Of a stretch of DNA of 64,000 nucleotides, positions 25,119 through 33,844 are shown one piece after another. Position 1 is the first letter of the stretch. Every line of letters starts with the position of its first letter. Source of the DNA: Micromonospora sp. WMMA1947 (GTDB taxonomy: Bacteria > Actinomycetota > Actinomycetes > Mycobacteriales > Micromonosporaceae); assembly GCF_027497355.1 (NCBI RefSeq), contig NZ_CP114909.1, positions 4,669,001 through 4,733,000 on the forward strand. Direction: 5' to 3'. A model generated the notes under the pieces. It did no database searches. It saw nothing but the letters and a program-made list of their open reading frames with translations, and was not told the DNA's origin. A program made the translations under genes and the position numbers.

Positions 25119-25783
25119 GACGGCTCCTCGGGCGGATCGTGGGGCAGGGGTGCGGGTACGTGCGCCCGGCCGACCGCGCGCACCGTCGCCACCCCGGCGG
25201 CGGGCTCGGCGTCGTCCGGCTCGGGCGTGGGCGGCGGGCCCGGGTCCGGCGGCGTCGGGTCGGAGGGCGGGTCGGCCGGGTCCCCGGCGACGACCTCGAC
25301 GGTGACCGCCGCCGGTTTCTCCGCCTCGACGATGCGGGTGACCAGTGCCAGCCGGTCGGCGGCGGCCGGTGGCACCCGCACCACCAGGTGGAACGGCCGG
25401 TCGGCCGGCTCGTCCAGCACGAACCCGGTCACGCCGGTGGCCAGTTCCAGCGCGGTCCGCATCCCGTACGGGGTGCCGCGCCACCGGGCCAGCAGCGCGC
25501 CGTGCGCGACGAGGTCCCGCAGCCGGCCGGCCGGCAACGGCAGCGGCGCGTCGGCGCGGGGCGCGGCGACCACGTGGTCCATCGCCACCCAGCGGGTCAG
25601 GTACGCCACGAACCCGTCCGGCGTCCGGTACGGCCCGAACAGCGCGTCGACGTCGGCGAGCACCGCCTCGTCCGGGGCGTGCAGCGCCTCCATCACGTCC
25701 AGCAGCGCGCCCAGCACGCTGCCCGGGCCGGCGGCCCGCTGGTACGCGGCCGGCAGCAGCCGCTCAATCGCCGCTCGGCGCAT
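25115..25783 (-). CDS. Phage tail protein I-like baseplate wedge component
   Basis: The 222-residue protein resembles gpI/Pvc12-type wedge proteins: IERLLPAAYQRAAGPGSVLGALLDVMEALH at the start, then FGPYRTPDGFVAYLTRWVAMD, and RWRGTPYGMRTALELATGV. The last 50 residues are Pro/Asp-rich and disordered. Its role is to complete the baseplate wedge with gpJ. ATG 25783 lies 17 bases inside the gpJ gene; the stop overlaps the CisA-like gene. Confidence 0.82.
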   Translation of the reverse strand: MRRAAIERLLPAAYQRAAGPGSVLGALLDVMEALHAPDEAVLADVDALFGPYRTPDGFVAYLTRWVAMDHVVAAPRADAPLPLPAGRLRDLVAHGALLARWRGTPYGMRTALELATGVTGFVLDEPADRPFHLVVRVPPAAADRLALVTRIVEAEKPAAVTVEVVAGDPADPPSDPTPPDPGPPPTPEPDDAEPAAGVATVRAVGRAHVPAPLPHDPPEEPS

Positions 25784-28385
25784 CCTGCCGCACCACCTCG
25801 ATGTCGTGCTCGCCGGAGCAGAGCAGCCAGGTGCCGGGGACGGTGACCACGTCGGCGGTGGCCTGGTTGGCGCTCGCCGTCCAGTCCTCGCCGTCGCCGC
25901 TGCGGAACACGCCGCGCTCACCCCCGGCGAGCACCAGCCGCCCGGCGCCGGACGTGCCGGTGGGCGCGGTGGCGGCGATGGCGTCGACCGGGACGAACCG
26001 GGTCCGGTCCCGCAGCGGCAGGCCGCAGTTGACCATCACCGGCGACCACTGCGGCTGCCCGGCGAGCGTGTCGAGGCGGACCACGCCGCCGCTCTGCGTC
26101 GCGGCCAGCGCGAGCGGACCGCTGAACGTCAGGTCCCGGCAGGTGCCGCCGATCCAGCCGGCCGCCATCGACTGCCACTTCACGTCCGACTCGAACAGCC
26201 GGGTGCGGTGGCAGCCCTGGCCGGGCTTCTTCGGGTCCGGCTCGCCCGCGCCGCACCACAGCAGCGTGGCCGGGCCGTCGTACTGCACGGCGAGCACCCG
26301 GTTGTCCACGTTGGCGAGACCGACGTGGGCGAACGTGCCGGGCCGTCCCGCGGCGGTGGACAGGTAGACCCCGAATCCGGCCTGCGCGGCGACCGCCACC
26401 CCGGGTGCGCCGCGCTCGGAGACGAACGCGCGGACCGCGTAGAAGCCCCGGTCGGCGTCGGCCGGGTCGACAAGGATCTGCAGCGGCACCGCGCCTGGTA
26501 GCAGCGGCACCTCGTACAGGCCGGTGTCGGTGGCCAGCAGCAGCGCGCCGGTGCCGTCGCGGTCGATCCAGGCCAGGTCGCGGACGCCGGAGTCGAGGTC
26601 GGTCAGCAGCGTCCACGTCTCGCCCAGGTCGGTGCTCAGCCGCACCCGGGAGCCACCGGCGTCGCGGGTGGTCACCACCGCCACCGAACCGGCGCGCGGG
26701 ACGACGCCGGGGCGTACCGGGGCGGGCGCGGGCACCACCCGCACCACGGTCTCGTCGTCGAACCGGCCGGCCGGTTCCCAGCCCGCCCCCGCGTTGGTGG
26801 AGCGGAACAGCACCGACCCGCCGCCGGCGTACCAGGTGTCGGCCTGGTACTGGTCCACCGCCACGGTCCGTACCTGCGCGTCGGGCGCCTCGTCGACCAC
26901 GAACCGCACCGACTCGACGTAGCGCACGCCCGGCTCGGCGTGCTCCAGCATCCGGTACACGTTGGAGGCGCGTAGCGGCTCGCCGAACGCCCAGCCGGCC
27001 GGGTTCAGCGGCGTGGGCAGCGGGCTGAGCGTCTGGTGCAGCCGGTCGTGGATGCGGCGGCGCACCGCGTCCACGTCCTCCTCGCGGCGCACCACCACCC
27101 GCGCCTGGATGGACACCGCCTTGTACCGGGCCCAGCCCGCGCGCACCGCCGTACCCAGGGCGCGGCGCCGCTCCAGGTCGGCCTCGACCCGGCGGCGGGC
27201 CTCCTCCACCTCGTGCTCACGCAGCACCGCCACCGGCAGCCGCCCGCCGGGGCGGGCCGCCTCCGGCACGTACGGCACCAGCACCACCTCGACCTCGCCG
27301 GGCCGGGCGAAGCTGTAGACGGAGGCCCTGGTGAACGCCCGCGCCCGCGCCACCGCGCCGGAGCCGGTGGCGAGGATCTCGAAGTCCCGGGCGGTCACCG
27401 CGCGCTGCTGGGCGAAGAACTCGTACGGCCCGCGCGCCAGCACCGACTCCAGCGACTCCAGGTCCCGGCCGCCGGTGGCCGGCTCCGGGTTGTCCACCTT
27501 CACCCCCGGCAGCGGATCACGCAGGCTGGTCAGCACGCCCGCCGCCACGTTGCCGGCCGGTCCGCCGCCGCAGCGGTACCAGAGCCGTACCTGCCGCCCG
27601 GCCGGCGGCACCGCCGCCACCGTGGTCGCCCCGGCCGCCCCCTCGACGGCCGGGGCGCTCACGTCCGGGCGCAGGTCCAGCGCCGGGGCGAACGTGACCA
27701 CCCCGGAGGCCCGGTCCACCAGGTAGACCTTCGCCTGCGCCCCGACACCGGCGAAGCTGTCCACCGGCCGCCAGATCTCGTACGTGCGCCCCTCGTGCTC
27801 GCGGGCGGCGGCGCCCAGCTCCACCGAGCCCGCCGGCACCTCCACTCCGAGCAGCAGGTCCAGCGCCTCGGTGGTACGGGTCAACGGCGCGCGGGCGGCC
27901 CGCAACACCTGACCGGGCTGCCCGGTGCCGGTGCCCAGCAGCTCCGCCTCCACCGGCTCGCAGTGGTGCACACGTACCGTCGTCGTGGTCTCCCCGGCGG
28001 GCAGCACCGCCGGTTCGGTGGTCACGAAGACGACCGGCCGGGGGTCCGCCCCGCGGGCCGCGGCGACGCGGGTGCCGGCCGGCACCCGCACCGGGCCGCG
28101 GTCCGGGCCGGTACGGGTCAGGCGCACGTCCGCCCAGGCCGCCGCCGGTGGGTGCCGGGTGACGCCGAGCAGGTTCAGGAACGCGACGTACGCCTTCTCC
28201 GGCAACTGGTTCAGCCGGTAGATCATCACCTCGGTCAGGTAGGCGAACGCCTCCACCAGCGCCATGCCCGGGTCGTGCGCGGACAGGTCGGTCCAGTCCG
28301 GGCAGGACCGGGCGATGCGTTCCCGCGCCTCGGTGACCAGGTCGAGGAAGGCGCGGTCGTCCAGGTGCGGCACCGGCAGCGTCAT
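25764..28385 (-). CDS. Baseplate J-like protein fused to a C-terminal beta-propeller
   Basis: The 873-residue protein begins with a typical contractile-tail gpJ part: LPVPHLDDRAFLDLVTEARERIARSCPDWTDLSAHDPGMALVEAFAYLTEVMIYRLNQLPEKAY, then FEILATGSGAVARARAF. From about residue 505 it changes to BNR/sialidase-like blades (WYAGGGSVLFRSTNAGAGWE, RVRLSTDLGETWTLL, FRSGDGEDWT). The propeller may bind a ligand or stabilise the wedge. ATG 28385 overlaps the gp25 gene by four bases. Injection-system gpJ proteins are often near this length, but the propeller is unusual in my experience. Confidence 0.88.
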   Translation of the reverse strand: MTLPVPHLDDRAFLDLVTEARERIARSCPDWTDLSAHDPGMALVEAFAYLTEVMIYRLNQLPEKAYVAFLNLLGVTRHPPAAAWADVRLTRTGPDRGPVRVPAGTRVAAARGADPRPVVFVTTEPAVLPAGETTTTVRVHHCEPVEAELLGTGTGQPGQVLRAARAPLTRTTEALDLLLGVEVPAGSVELGAAAREHEGRTYEIWRPVDSFAGVGAQAKVYLVDRASGVVTFAPALDLRPDVSAPAVEGAAGATTVAAVPPAGRQVRLWYRCGGGPAGNVAAGVLTSLRDPLPGVKVDNPEPATGGRDLESLESVLARGPYEFFAQQRAVTARDFEILATGSGAVARARAFTRASVYSFARPGEVEVVLVPYVPEAARPGGRLPVAVLREHEVEEARRRVEADLERRRALGTAVRAGWARYKAVSIQARVVVRREEDVDAVRRRIHDRLHQTLSPLPTPLNPAGWAFGEPLRASNVYRMLEHAEPGVRYVESVRFVVDEAPDAQVRTVAVDQYQADTWYAGGGSVLFRSTNAGAGWEPAGRFDDETVVRVVPAPAPVRPGVVPRAGSVAVVTTRDAGGSRVRLSTDLGETWTLLTDLDSGVRDLAWIDRDGTGALLLATDTGLYEVPLLPGAVPLQILVDPADADRGFYAVRAFVSERGAPGVAVAAQAGFGVYLSTAAGRPGTFAHVGLANVDNRVLAVQYDGPATLLWCGAGEPDPKKPGQGCHRTRLFESDVKWQSMAAGWIGGTCRDLTFSGPLALAATQSGGVVRLDTLAGQPQWSPVMVNCGLPLRDRTRFVPVDAIAATAPTGTSGAGRLVLAGGERGVFRSGDGEDWTASANQATADVVTVPGTWLLCSGEHDIEVVRQDAPSGD

Positions 28386-28822
28386 GGCGTGCCCTCCTCG
28401 TCTCCGGTTTCCTCGTCGGCGGGCAGCAGGTCGACGGAGGACACCAGGTGGCCGGGGGAGAGGCTGGCCCGCACCCGGTAGTCGAGCCGGATCACCAGGC
28501 GCCACGGGTCGTCCGGGTCCGGGCCGGCGTCCACGTCGAGCACCTCGACCCGAGGCTCCCAGCGCCGGATCGCCTGGCGCACGTAGTGGATCGCCAGCCC
28601 GGCGGTGGTGTCGTCGTTCGGGGCGAAGACGAGCCGGTGCAGCCGCGACCCGTACCCGGGACGCATCAGCCGTTCCCCGGGCGTGGTGGACAGCAGCAGG
28701 TACAGCGCCTGGCGTACCGTCTCGTCGCCGTCGGTCATGGCGAGCCCGCCGGCGGCGGTGAGCGCGAGACCACCGGCGCGGCCGGCGTCGAAGCCGGCGC
28801 CGACGAAGCGGAAGGCCCTCAT
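28382..28822 (-). CDS. gp25-like baseplate wedge protein
   Basis: The 146-residue protein has the GPW/gp25 signature: VRQALYLLLSTTPGERLMRPGYGSRLHRLVFAPNDD and IRRWEPRVEVLDVDAGPD. In phage T4 and injection systems gp25 nucleates sheath polymerisation on the baseplate. The ATG overlaps the PAAR-like gene and the stop overlaps gpJ, both by four bases. Confidence 0.92.
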   Translation of the reverse strand: MRAFRFVGAGFDAGRAGGLALTAAGGLAMTDGDETVRQALYLLLSTTPGERLMRPGYGSRLHRLVFAPNDDTTAGLAIHYVRQAIRRWEPRVEVLDVDAGPDPDDPWRLVIRLDYRVRASLSPGHLVSSVDLLPADEETGDEEGTP

Positions 28823-29157
28823 GCGTCCGCCCCCAGGAAACCCTGCCGCACGTCGCGGACCTGGTGGTGCACGGTGCCCGGCGGGGTGCCGTCGGTCAGG
28901 CCGTCCAGGTGCGACAGCACCACCGGTTGCCGGTCCACCCGCACCCACGTGCTGTAACCCACAGTGACGGTCAGCGTGTGCAGGCACGGTTTGATCGTCG
29001 GGCCGTAGTTCGGGCAGGCGGTGATGTCACGTCCCTCCGGATCGGGGCGGATCAGCACCGGCACGGCCTGGACCGTCACCCACTGCTGGGACGGGCGGTT
29101 GCTCACCCGCCCGTCGTGTCCGCAGGTGATCAGCGAGTCGCGGTGGATCCAGCGCAT
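28819..29157 (-). CDS. PAAR-like spike tip protein
   Basis: The 112-residue protein carries Cys and His residues spaced along a short beta-rich chain (ITCGHDG, ITACPNYGPTIKPCLHTLTV), similar to PAAR-like tips that bind zinc and sharpen the VgrG spike. It is located between the spike and gp25 genes, the usual place for this component. Its ATG overlaps the spike stop (TGATG). Confidence 0.75.
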   Translation of the reverse strand: MRWIHRDSLITCGHDGRVSNRPSQQWVTVQAVPVLIRPDPEGRDITACPNYGPTIKPCLHTLTVTVGYSTWVRVDRQPVVLSHLDGLTDGTPPGTVHHQVRDVRQGFLGADA

Positions 29158-30728
29158 CAGCCACCTCCGGCGGAACTGGCGAGGGTACGGGCCTGGGCGG
29201 CGGCGGTCTCGGCGTCCTCGGCCGCCGGGGCGTGCAGGAAGTCGACGGTGCGGCCGCGCACCACGACGGCCCGGCCGGGCGCGGAGAGCACCAGGTCACC
29301 GGCGGCGTGCACGGTGGTCAGCTCGGGACGCAGCTCGACGAAGCTGCCCGCGTCGGTGGCCAGGCGCAGCGTCCGCCCGTCGTCGTCGATCACGATGGAC
29401 TGCCCGGTGCCGGTCCGCATCGACCAGCGCCGCGAGCGCCCGGAGACGATCCCCGCGTCGTACGGCTCGACCGCGCCGAACAGCGAACCGAGCACCACGC
29501 CCGACGCGGGTTCGCCGCCGGGCAGCGCCACCAGCACGGTGTCGTCCGGGTCGGGCAGCGCGACGATGCCCTTGCCCCGGCCCGCGCCCGGGCAGAGCAC
29601 GGCGAGCCAGCCGGCGTCCAGATCGCCGTACGCCGGGAGCGTCACCCGGGCCCGGCCCAGCCCGTCGGGGTCGTCGACGTCGGTGACGGTGCCGAGCGTG
29701 ACAGTGGCCGCCGGGGGCGTGGCCGTCGGCGGCGGGCCGGGCGGTGCGGTGGAGAACCGGCTCAGGTGCCCGTCCGCGTCCACCGTGTGCACCACCTCGG
29801 TGAGCACGTACACCCCGGCCAGCGGCTCCGGGACGCCGGCCAGGGCGATCCGCCGGCCGGGGCGCAGCGCCGGGTCGCCCTCCGCGGTGCCCTCGGCGGT
29901 GACCAGCGCCGCCACCCGGGTGTCCAGCCCGGCCTGGGCCAGCGCGGCCAGCTCGTCGTCGCTGCGGCCCGGCTGGTCGACAGCCGTGCGGACGCCGTCC
30001 GCGCCGACGTCGCCCGGGTCCGGGCGCAGCGGGATGCGCCGCCCGCTGCGCGCCTCGTCCGCCCGCTGGCTCAGCGGCTCGGCGCGCTGCGGATGCCAGC
30101 CGAGCACGGCGCACTCCGCGCCCGCCCGGTCCAGGTTCTCGGTGACCCGCAGCGCGTGCACCGTCTCGCCGAGCGTCAACGGCAGCGGCTCCCCGTACCC
30201 GTCCAGCGTGAACAGCCGCAACCGGTCCCCGTCGACGCCCAGGTGCAGCCCGGCCCGGCCGGCCACCTCGCACAGCAGGTCCAGGTCGGTGTGCCGGTGC
30301 TGGAGCAGCCGGTCCAGGCGCGGCCCGTCGTCCTCGGCCGCCACGCTCAACCCCAGCCCGGCGCACAGGTCGGCGGCCAGCTCGGCGGCCGTCACCGACT
30401 CGAACACCCGCAGCTCCTGCCGCTTGCGCAGCCGGTGCAGCGGGTCGTACGCCCGGATCCGGGCCAGCGCGGCGCCGTCACCCGCGTACTCCCGCTCGAC
30501 AGCTGTCACCTCGCCGGTGAACAGCGCCTCCGCCTGCCCGTCGAGGCGCACGTCGACTGTGGCGCCGGGGCGTACCGGCGGGTCGAGCGGGCCCGCACCG
30601 GGGGCGGCGGTGAGCGTCAGCTCGCACTGCGCGGGCCGGTCCAGCCGGGCGGCGACGCGGATGCCGCGCAGCCGGGCCGGGTCGGCCAGCGGCCGGCCGT
30701 CGACTGTGACCAGGGCGGCCCGGCTCAC
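29157..30728 (-). CDS. VgrG-like spike (gp27/gp5 fusion)
   Basis: The 523-residue protein joins a gp27-like ring part (about residues 1-340) to a gp5 OB-fold and short needle (about 350-523). Visible motifs are GEVTAVEREYAGDGAALARIRAYDPLHRL, the OB part GTVTDVDDPDGLGRARVTLPAYGDLDAGWLAVLCPGAGRGKG and GSLFGAVEP. It forms the puncturing centre of the baseplate. No extra C-terminal effector domain is present. A 109-base gap, longer than elsewhere in the operon, separates it from the LysM gene. Confidence 0.92.
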   Translation of the reverse strand: MSRAALVTVDGRPLADPARLRGIRVAARLDRPAQCELTLTAAPGAGPLDPPVRPGATVDVRLDGQAEALFTGEVTAVEREYAGDGAALARIRAYDPLHRLRKRQELRVFESVTAAELAADLCAGLGLSVAAEDDGPRLDRLLQHRHTDLDLLCEVAGRAGLHLGVDGDRLRLFTLDGYGEPLPLTLGETVHALRVTENLDRAGAECAVLGWHPQRAEPLSQRADEARSGRRIPLRPDPGDVGADGVRTAVDQPGRSDDELAALAQAGLDTRVAALVTAEGTAEGDPALRPGRRIALAGVPEPLAGVYVLTEVVHTVDADGHLSRFSTAPPGPPPTATPPAATVTLGTVTDVDDPDGLGRARVTLPAYGDLDAGWLAVLCPGAGRGKGIVALPDPDDTVLVALPGGEPASGVVLGSLFGAVEPYDAGIVSGRSRRWSMRTGTGQSIVIDDDGRTLRLATDAGSFVELRPELTTVHAAGDLVLSAPGRAVVVRGRTVDFLHAPAAEDAETAAAQARTLASSAGGG

Positions 30729-30837
30729 GGCGCACCCCCGGCGGTCGCAGGCCGCGCGGCGCTTCTTGTCGCGTCGCCGCTCCGGGGAGTCGTGCTCGCG
30801 GGGGCGGGGCGGCGCGAGGCGCCGGTCGCGTTGCCGC

Positions 30838-31596
30838 TCACGGGGTGCCTCCCGTGGTGACGGTGTCCGGCGCGACGGTGGCGGCGCCGACCGGCGGGAC
30901 GGCGAGCGCGGTGCCGGCGGGCACGGTGAGCGGGTCGGTGATCCGGTTGTGCTCGGCGAGCAGCCGCCACCGCAGCGGCGAACCCAGCGCGTCGTGGGCG
31001 AGCAGGTCGAAGCGCACCCCGGACCAGCCCGGCTCGGCCGCGCCGTCGGCGGCGGCGACCACCGCAGACCCGGGTGCGACAGCGGGTGTGCTCGCGGCGG
31101 CCAGTTCCTCCTCGAACCCGGCGCGCGCCGCCTCCGCGCCCTCCGCGACGCGGACCAGCCTCAACCGCAGCCAGGACCGCCGGGGCGTACCGGTGAGGGT
31201 GAACGCGTCGAAACGTTCCGCGATCGCGGTGATCACGCCCGGTACGTTCCACGTCTTGCCCCAGACCAGGCGGACCAGCGGCGGGCGCAGCCAGCCGTGC
31301 TCGACCGCCGAGTTCTCGGCGAGCATCCACAGCGGCCGGGTCAGCGCGCGCACGTCCTCGGGGCGGGCCGGGGACTCCACGAAGTCGACGTCGAAGAGCA
31401 GATCGAGGACCAGTTCGGTACGTCCGCCGCCGGTGAAGACCAGCGGGTCGTCGGCCAGCCCGGCGCCGGTGAGCGGCCCGTCCGGTCCGCCGCGCGGCCG
31501 TACCCCGGCCAGCCGCGTCACCTGCACGGTCTCCGGGTTGAGCAGGCAGTCGACGCGGGTGCCGGACTCGTCCACGAGGAAGGCGACGCGCTCCAT
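30838..31596 (-). CDS. LysM-containing baseplate hub protein
   Basis: The 252-residue protein has the eCIS inner-hub layout: ERVAFLVDESGTRVDCLLNPETVQVTR at the start, LVLDLLFDVDFVESPARPEDVRALTRPLW, and a C-terminal LysM-like domain (LRWRLLAEHNRITDPLTVPAGTALAVPP). In related systems it links the tube to the spike. ATG 31596 shares a base with the stop of the preceding low-complexity gene, so both are translated from one mRNA. Confidence 0.87.
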   Translation of the reverse strand: MERVAFLVDESGTRVDCLLNPETVQVTRLAGVRPRGGPDGPLTGAGLADDPLVFTGGGRTELVLDLLFDVDFVESPARPEDVRALTRPLWMLAENSAVEHGWLRPPLVRLVWGKTWNVPGVITAIAERFDAFTLTGTPRRSWLRLRLVRVAEGAEAARAGFEEELAAASTPAVAPGSAVVAAADGAAEPGWSGVRFDLLAHDALGSPLRWRLLAEHNRITDPLTVPAGTALAVPPVGAATVAPDTVTTGGTP

Positions 31597-33386
31597 CAGC
31601 CACCCGCCTGTTCCCGGTCCAGCCGGGCCGTGTCGCTCCACGGTGTGGTCCGCTCGGGAACCCACGCCGGTTCGGCCGGGAGCACCGGCCACGGGTCCGG
31701 GTGCGCGGCGCCGTCGCCGGTCACGCGGCCGGTCGACGCCGGGCTCGTCGCCCGGCGCGGGCCGGCGTCGTCCGGGAGTGCCGGCCAGGGCCCTTCGGTC
31801 GCGGGCCGTTGCCACCGTCGCGTCCGGAACTCGCCGCCCGGCGCCGGGCCGAGCCCTCGAGGGTACGGCGAACCGGCGACCCGCCCCGGGTAGTGGTCGA
31901 CGTATCCGCTCCCGTCGCGACGAACCGCCGATCCGGTTCGGCTGCCCCCGGTGCGCGCGGCCGGTCCGCGCGGCGACGACGGGGGCGCGGCCGCGAAGGC
32001 GAGCGGGAACACGTCCCCGCGATCGGGCGACAGGTCCGCTCCGGCGGCGTCATGCCGATGCCGTACCCGGCTCCGGCCGACCGGCGGGAGGTGCCGGAGC
32101 GCCTCCATCCGATCCGCGCCGAGGCCGGGTCGTTGCTCGGGCGGTGACGGCCGGGCCGGGTCGTCGGAGGGGACGGGGCTCTGCGATCCGCGCGCGTCAC
32201 GGCCGCCGTCCGGGCCGGTGCGCCGGTGAGCGCCGGCGGGCGTGCCGGCGCCGGTGGACGTGCCGCGGCGATCCTTGCTGCCGGTGCTGCCGGTGCTGCC
32301 GGTGCTCGCGCTGCGGTTCCCTGTCGCTGTCGACCGTCTGGTGCCGGCCACTCCTGCGGAGGTTGTGTCCGTGGTGCCGGTGCCGGCGCCGGTGGACGTG
32401 CCGGTGTTGATGCTGGTGCCGGTGCTGGTGCTGGTGCTGGTGCCTCCGCCGGTGTTGATGCTGGTGCTGGTCTCGGTGCCTCTGCCGGTGGCGGGTGTGC
32501 TGCGGGTGTCCGGCCCGCCGACGGTGTCTCGCGATCCGGACCGGTCGGCGATGCACGCTGAGCTCGCCCTGCCCGCCGAGCCGGCCGGACCGCCTGACGT
32601 CACGCAACCGCCTGACGTGACGCAACCGCCTGACGTCACGCACCGGCAGGCTGGAGAACCCGCGAGCGACCCGGCATCGCCCGGCCGCCCTGCGTCGCCC
32701 GAGTGGCATCGGGTCTCCACCGTCGACGGTGAGGTCTCCGGCCCCGCCGTGCCCTCCCCACCATCTGCCCGCGCGGACGCCGTCCCCGTCCCGGACCGTG
32801 CCGCACCCCGCGCGTTCCACCCCGAGTGCGCCGATCTCCCACCCCCTGAGATCCCCGTCTCACCTCCCGGGAGCCGCGGAAGATCTTGGTAGGAAGTGGC
32901 CCCTATGGGGGCCTTTTCGTACCAAGATCTCGACGGGTCGTTGCGGGAGACGGCGAGTCGGTTGATCAACTGGGCCTTCCACGTCCGCCACAGGCCCTTC
33001 CGGCGCCGCTCGGCGGGGGGCGGGGCAGGGATGGCGGGTGGGGGAAGGTCGCGGAGCAGGCCGGGGGCGTGCGCCGCCACCAGGCGCCGCCAGTGCTCGG
33101 GCGGCTGCCCGGCCGTGCGCGGCACGACGTCCGGGGAACCCGCGGAGCCCGGGCGGTCCGGGAAGTCCGCAGAGCCCGTGGAGCCCGTGGAGCCCGTGGA
33201 GCCCGTGGAGCCCGCGAAGCCCGAGGAGCCCGCGGGTTCCGGTGAGCCCGCGGAGAACGGGAGGTCCGCAGAGCCCGGGAAGTCCGGGAAGGATGGTGAG
33301 AGCGGCGTGCCCGGTCCGGAGAGGCGATCGGCGGTGGCCCGCAGGGCGCGGGCCAGCCGGTCACGTGGTCGCCGGGGCGGCGGCAC
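31596..33386 (-). CDS. Long low-complexity protein in the injection-system operon
   Basis: The 596-residue frame is rich in Gly, Ser, Thr, Pro and Arg with no recognised domain. It contains a TGS repeat near residues 58-72, three copies of CVTSGG, a long Ser/Thr/Gly/Ile/Asn stretch, and two PWPxLP motifs near the C terminus. Codon third positions stay GC-rich and the stop couples to the LysM gene, so it is probably coding. It overlaps the tube gene by 26 bases. A GATC-ended hairpin at 32881-32930 lies inside the frame; the gene may really begin after it. Position equals that of poorly conserved proteins in Streptomyces CIS loci. Function unknown; it does not look like a tape measure. Confidence 0.55.
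   Translation of the reverse strand: MPPPRRPRDRLARALRATADRLSGPGTPLSPSFPDFPGSADLPFSAGSPEPAGSSGFAGSTGSTGSTGSTGSADFPDRPGSAGSPDVVPRTAGQPPEHWRRLVAAHAPGLLRDLPPPAIPAPPPAERRRKGLWRTWKAQLINRLAVSRNDPSRSWYEKAPIGATSYQDLPRLPGGETGISGGGRSAHSGWNARGAARSGTGTASARADGGEGTAGPETSPSTVETRCHSGDAGRPGDAGSLAGSPACRCVTSGGCVTSGGCVTSGGPAGSAGRASSACIADRSGSRDTVGGPDTRSTPATGRGTETSTSINTGGGTSTSTSTGTSINTGTSTGAGTGTTDTTSAGVAGTRRSTATGNRSASTGSTGSTGSKDRRGTSTGAGTPAGAHRRTGPDGGRDARGSQSPVPSDDPARPSPPEQRPGLGADRMEALRHLPPVGRSRVRHRHDAAGADLSPDRGDVFPLAFAAAPPSSPRGPAARTGGSRTGSAVRRDGSGYVDHYPGRVAGSPYPRGLGPAPGGEFRTRRWQRPATEGPWPALPDDAGPRRATSPASTGRVTGDGAAHPDPWPVLPAEPAWVPERTTPWSDTARLDREQAGG
32376..32480. repeat. GGTGCTGGTGC-rich low-complexity DNA
   Basis: Short units of the type ctggtg/ccggtg and two copies of ggtgttgatgctggtg make up this stretch. 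On the coding strand they give the Ser/Thr/Gly/Ile/Asn stretch of the low-complexity protein. The array may vary in length between strains. Confidence 0.7.
32593..32645. repeat. Three 18-base tandem repeats
   Basis: The unit cctgacgtcacgcaaccg occurs almost three times in tandem with one or two changes. On the coding strand it encodes repeated CVTSGG. Each copy contains the palindrome TGACGTCA or a one-base variant. Confidence 0.85.
32881..32930. repeat. GATC-ended hairpin inside the low-complexity gene
   Basis: AGATCTTGGTA (32881-32891) and TACCAAGATCT (32920-32930) pair perfectly; inside them GGCCCC (32898-32903) pairs with GGGGCC (32908-32913). The 50-base structure resembles the intergenic GATC-ended repeats elsewhere in the window yet lies in an open frame. 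Confidence 0.85.
33172..33216. repeat. Five 9-base tandem repeats
   Basis: GAGCCCGTG is repeated four times without gaps (33172-33207) and once more with a change. It encodes the TGS tripeptide repeat near the N terminus of the low-complexity protein. Confidence 0.85.
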
Positions 33387-33843
33387 CGCCGGCCTCCAGT
33401 TCCAGGCCCTCGTACGCCAAGGTAAGCGCCTCGATGGCGATCTCCTGCGACAGGGTGTTCAGGTGCGCGCCCCGCCACCGGGTCGGCCACGCGTTGATCA
33501 TGTTCCAGCGCAGCACCTCGGCGGTGCCGGCCGGGTCCAGCAGCACCACCGACACGTTGCGCCGGTTCACGGTGCCCTTGGCCGCCGCGTTCACCCAGTC
33601 CCACAGCTCGCGGGAGCTGGTCAGGCCGAAGTGGAGGGTGACCGGGGCGTACTCGACCTGGCCGGGCACGGCCCGGATGCGCTCGTTGCCCGCCTCCCGG
33701 TACGACAGCGCCGGTATCGCCACCTCGAAGCCGCTGACCTCGGTGAAGTGCCCGTTGGTGATGCCGTTGATGAGCAGCTTGAAGTGGTACGCCCGGTACG
33801 GGTCGACCGGTGCGCCCGGCTGCGGCGTGGCAGTGGTGGGCAT
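33361..33843 (-). CDS. Inner tube protein of the contractile injection system
   Basis: The 160-residue protein is of the gp19/Hcp-like tube family: PYRAYHFKLLINGITNGHFTEVSGFEVAI at the start, YAPVTLHFGLTSSRELWDWVNAA, and WNMINAWPTRWRGAHLNTLSQEIAIEALTLAYEGLE. Hexamers of it stack to form the inner tube. It follows the sheath gene by one base. Many injection systems have a second tube-initiator paralogue; none is seen here. Confidence 0.93.
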   Translation of the reverse strand: MPTTATPQPGAPVDPYRAYHFKLLINGITNGHFTEVSGFEVAIPALSYREAGNERIRAVPGQVEYAPVTLHFGLTSSRELWDWVNAAAKGTVNRRNVSVVLLDPAGTAEVLRWNMINAWPTRWRGAHLNTLSQEIAIEALTLAYEGLELEAGGAAAPATT

Positions 33844-33844
33844 G

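Noticed and set aside
32242..32892. Plus-strand frame rich in Val, Leu and Pro over the low-complexity region
   Set aside because: It is antisense to the operon, its hydrophobic appearance comes from ctggtg repeats, and it lacks a ribosome binding site or family resemblance.
32376..33216. Repeat arrays as a possible CRISPR
   Set aside because: Units are 9-18 bases, direct and without unique spacers; they encode low-complexity protein sequence and no cas genes are present.
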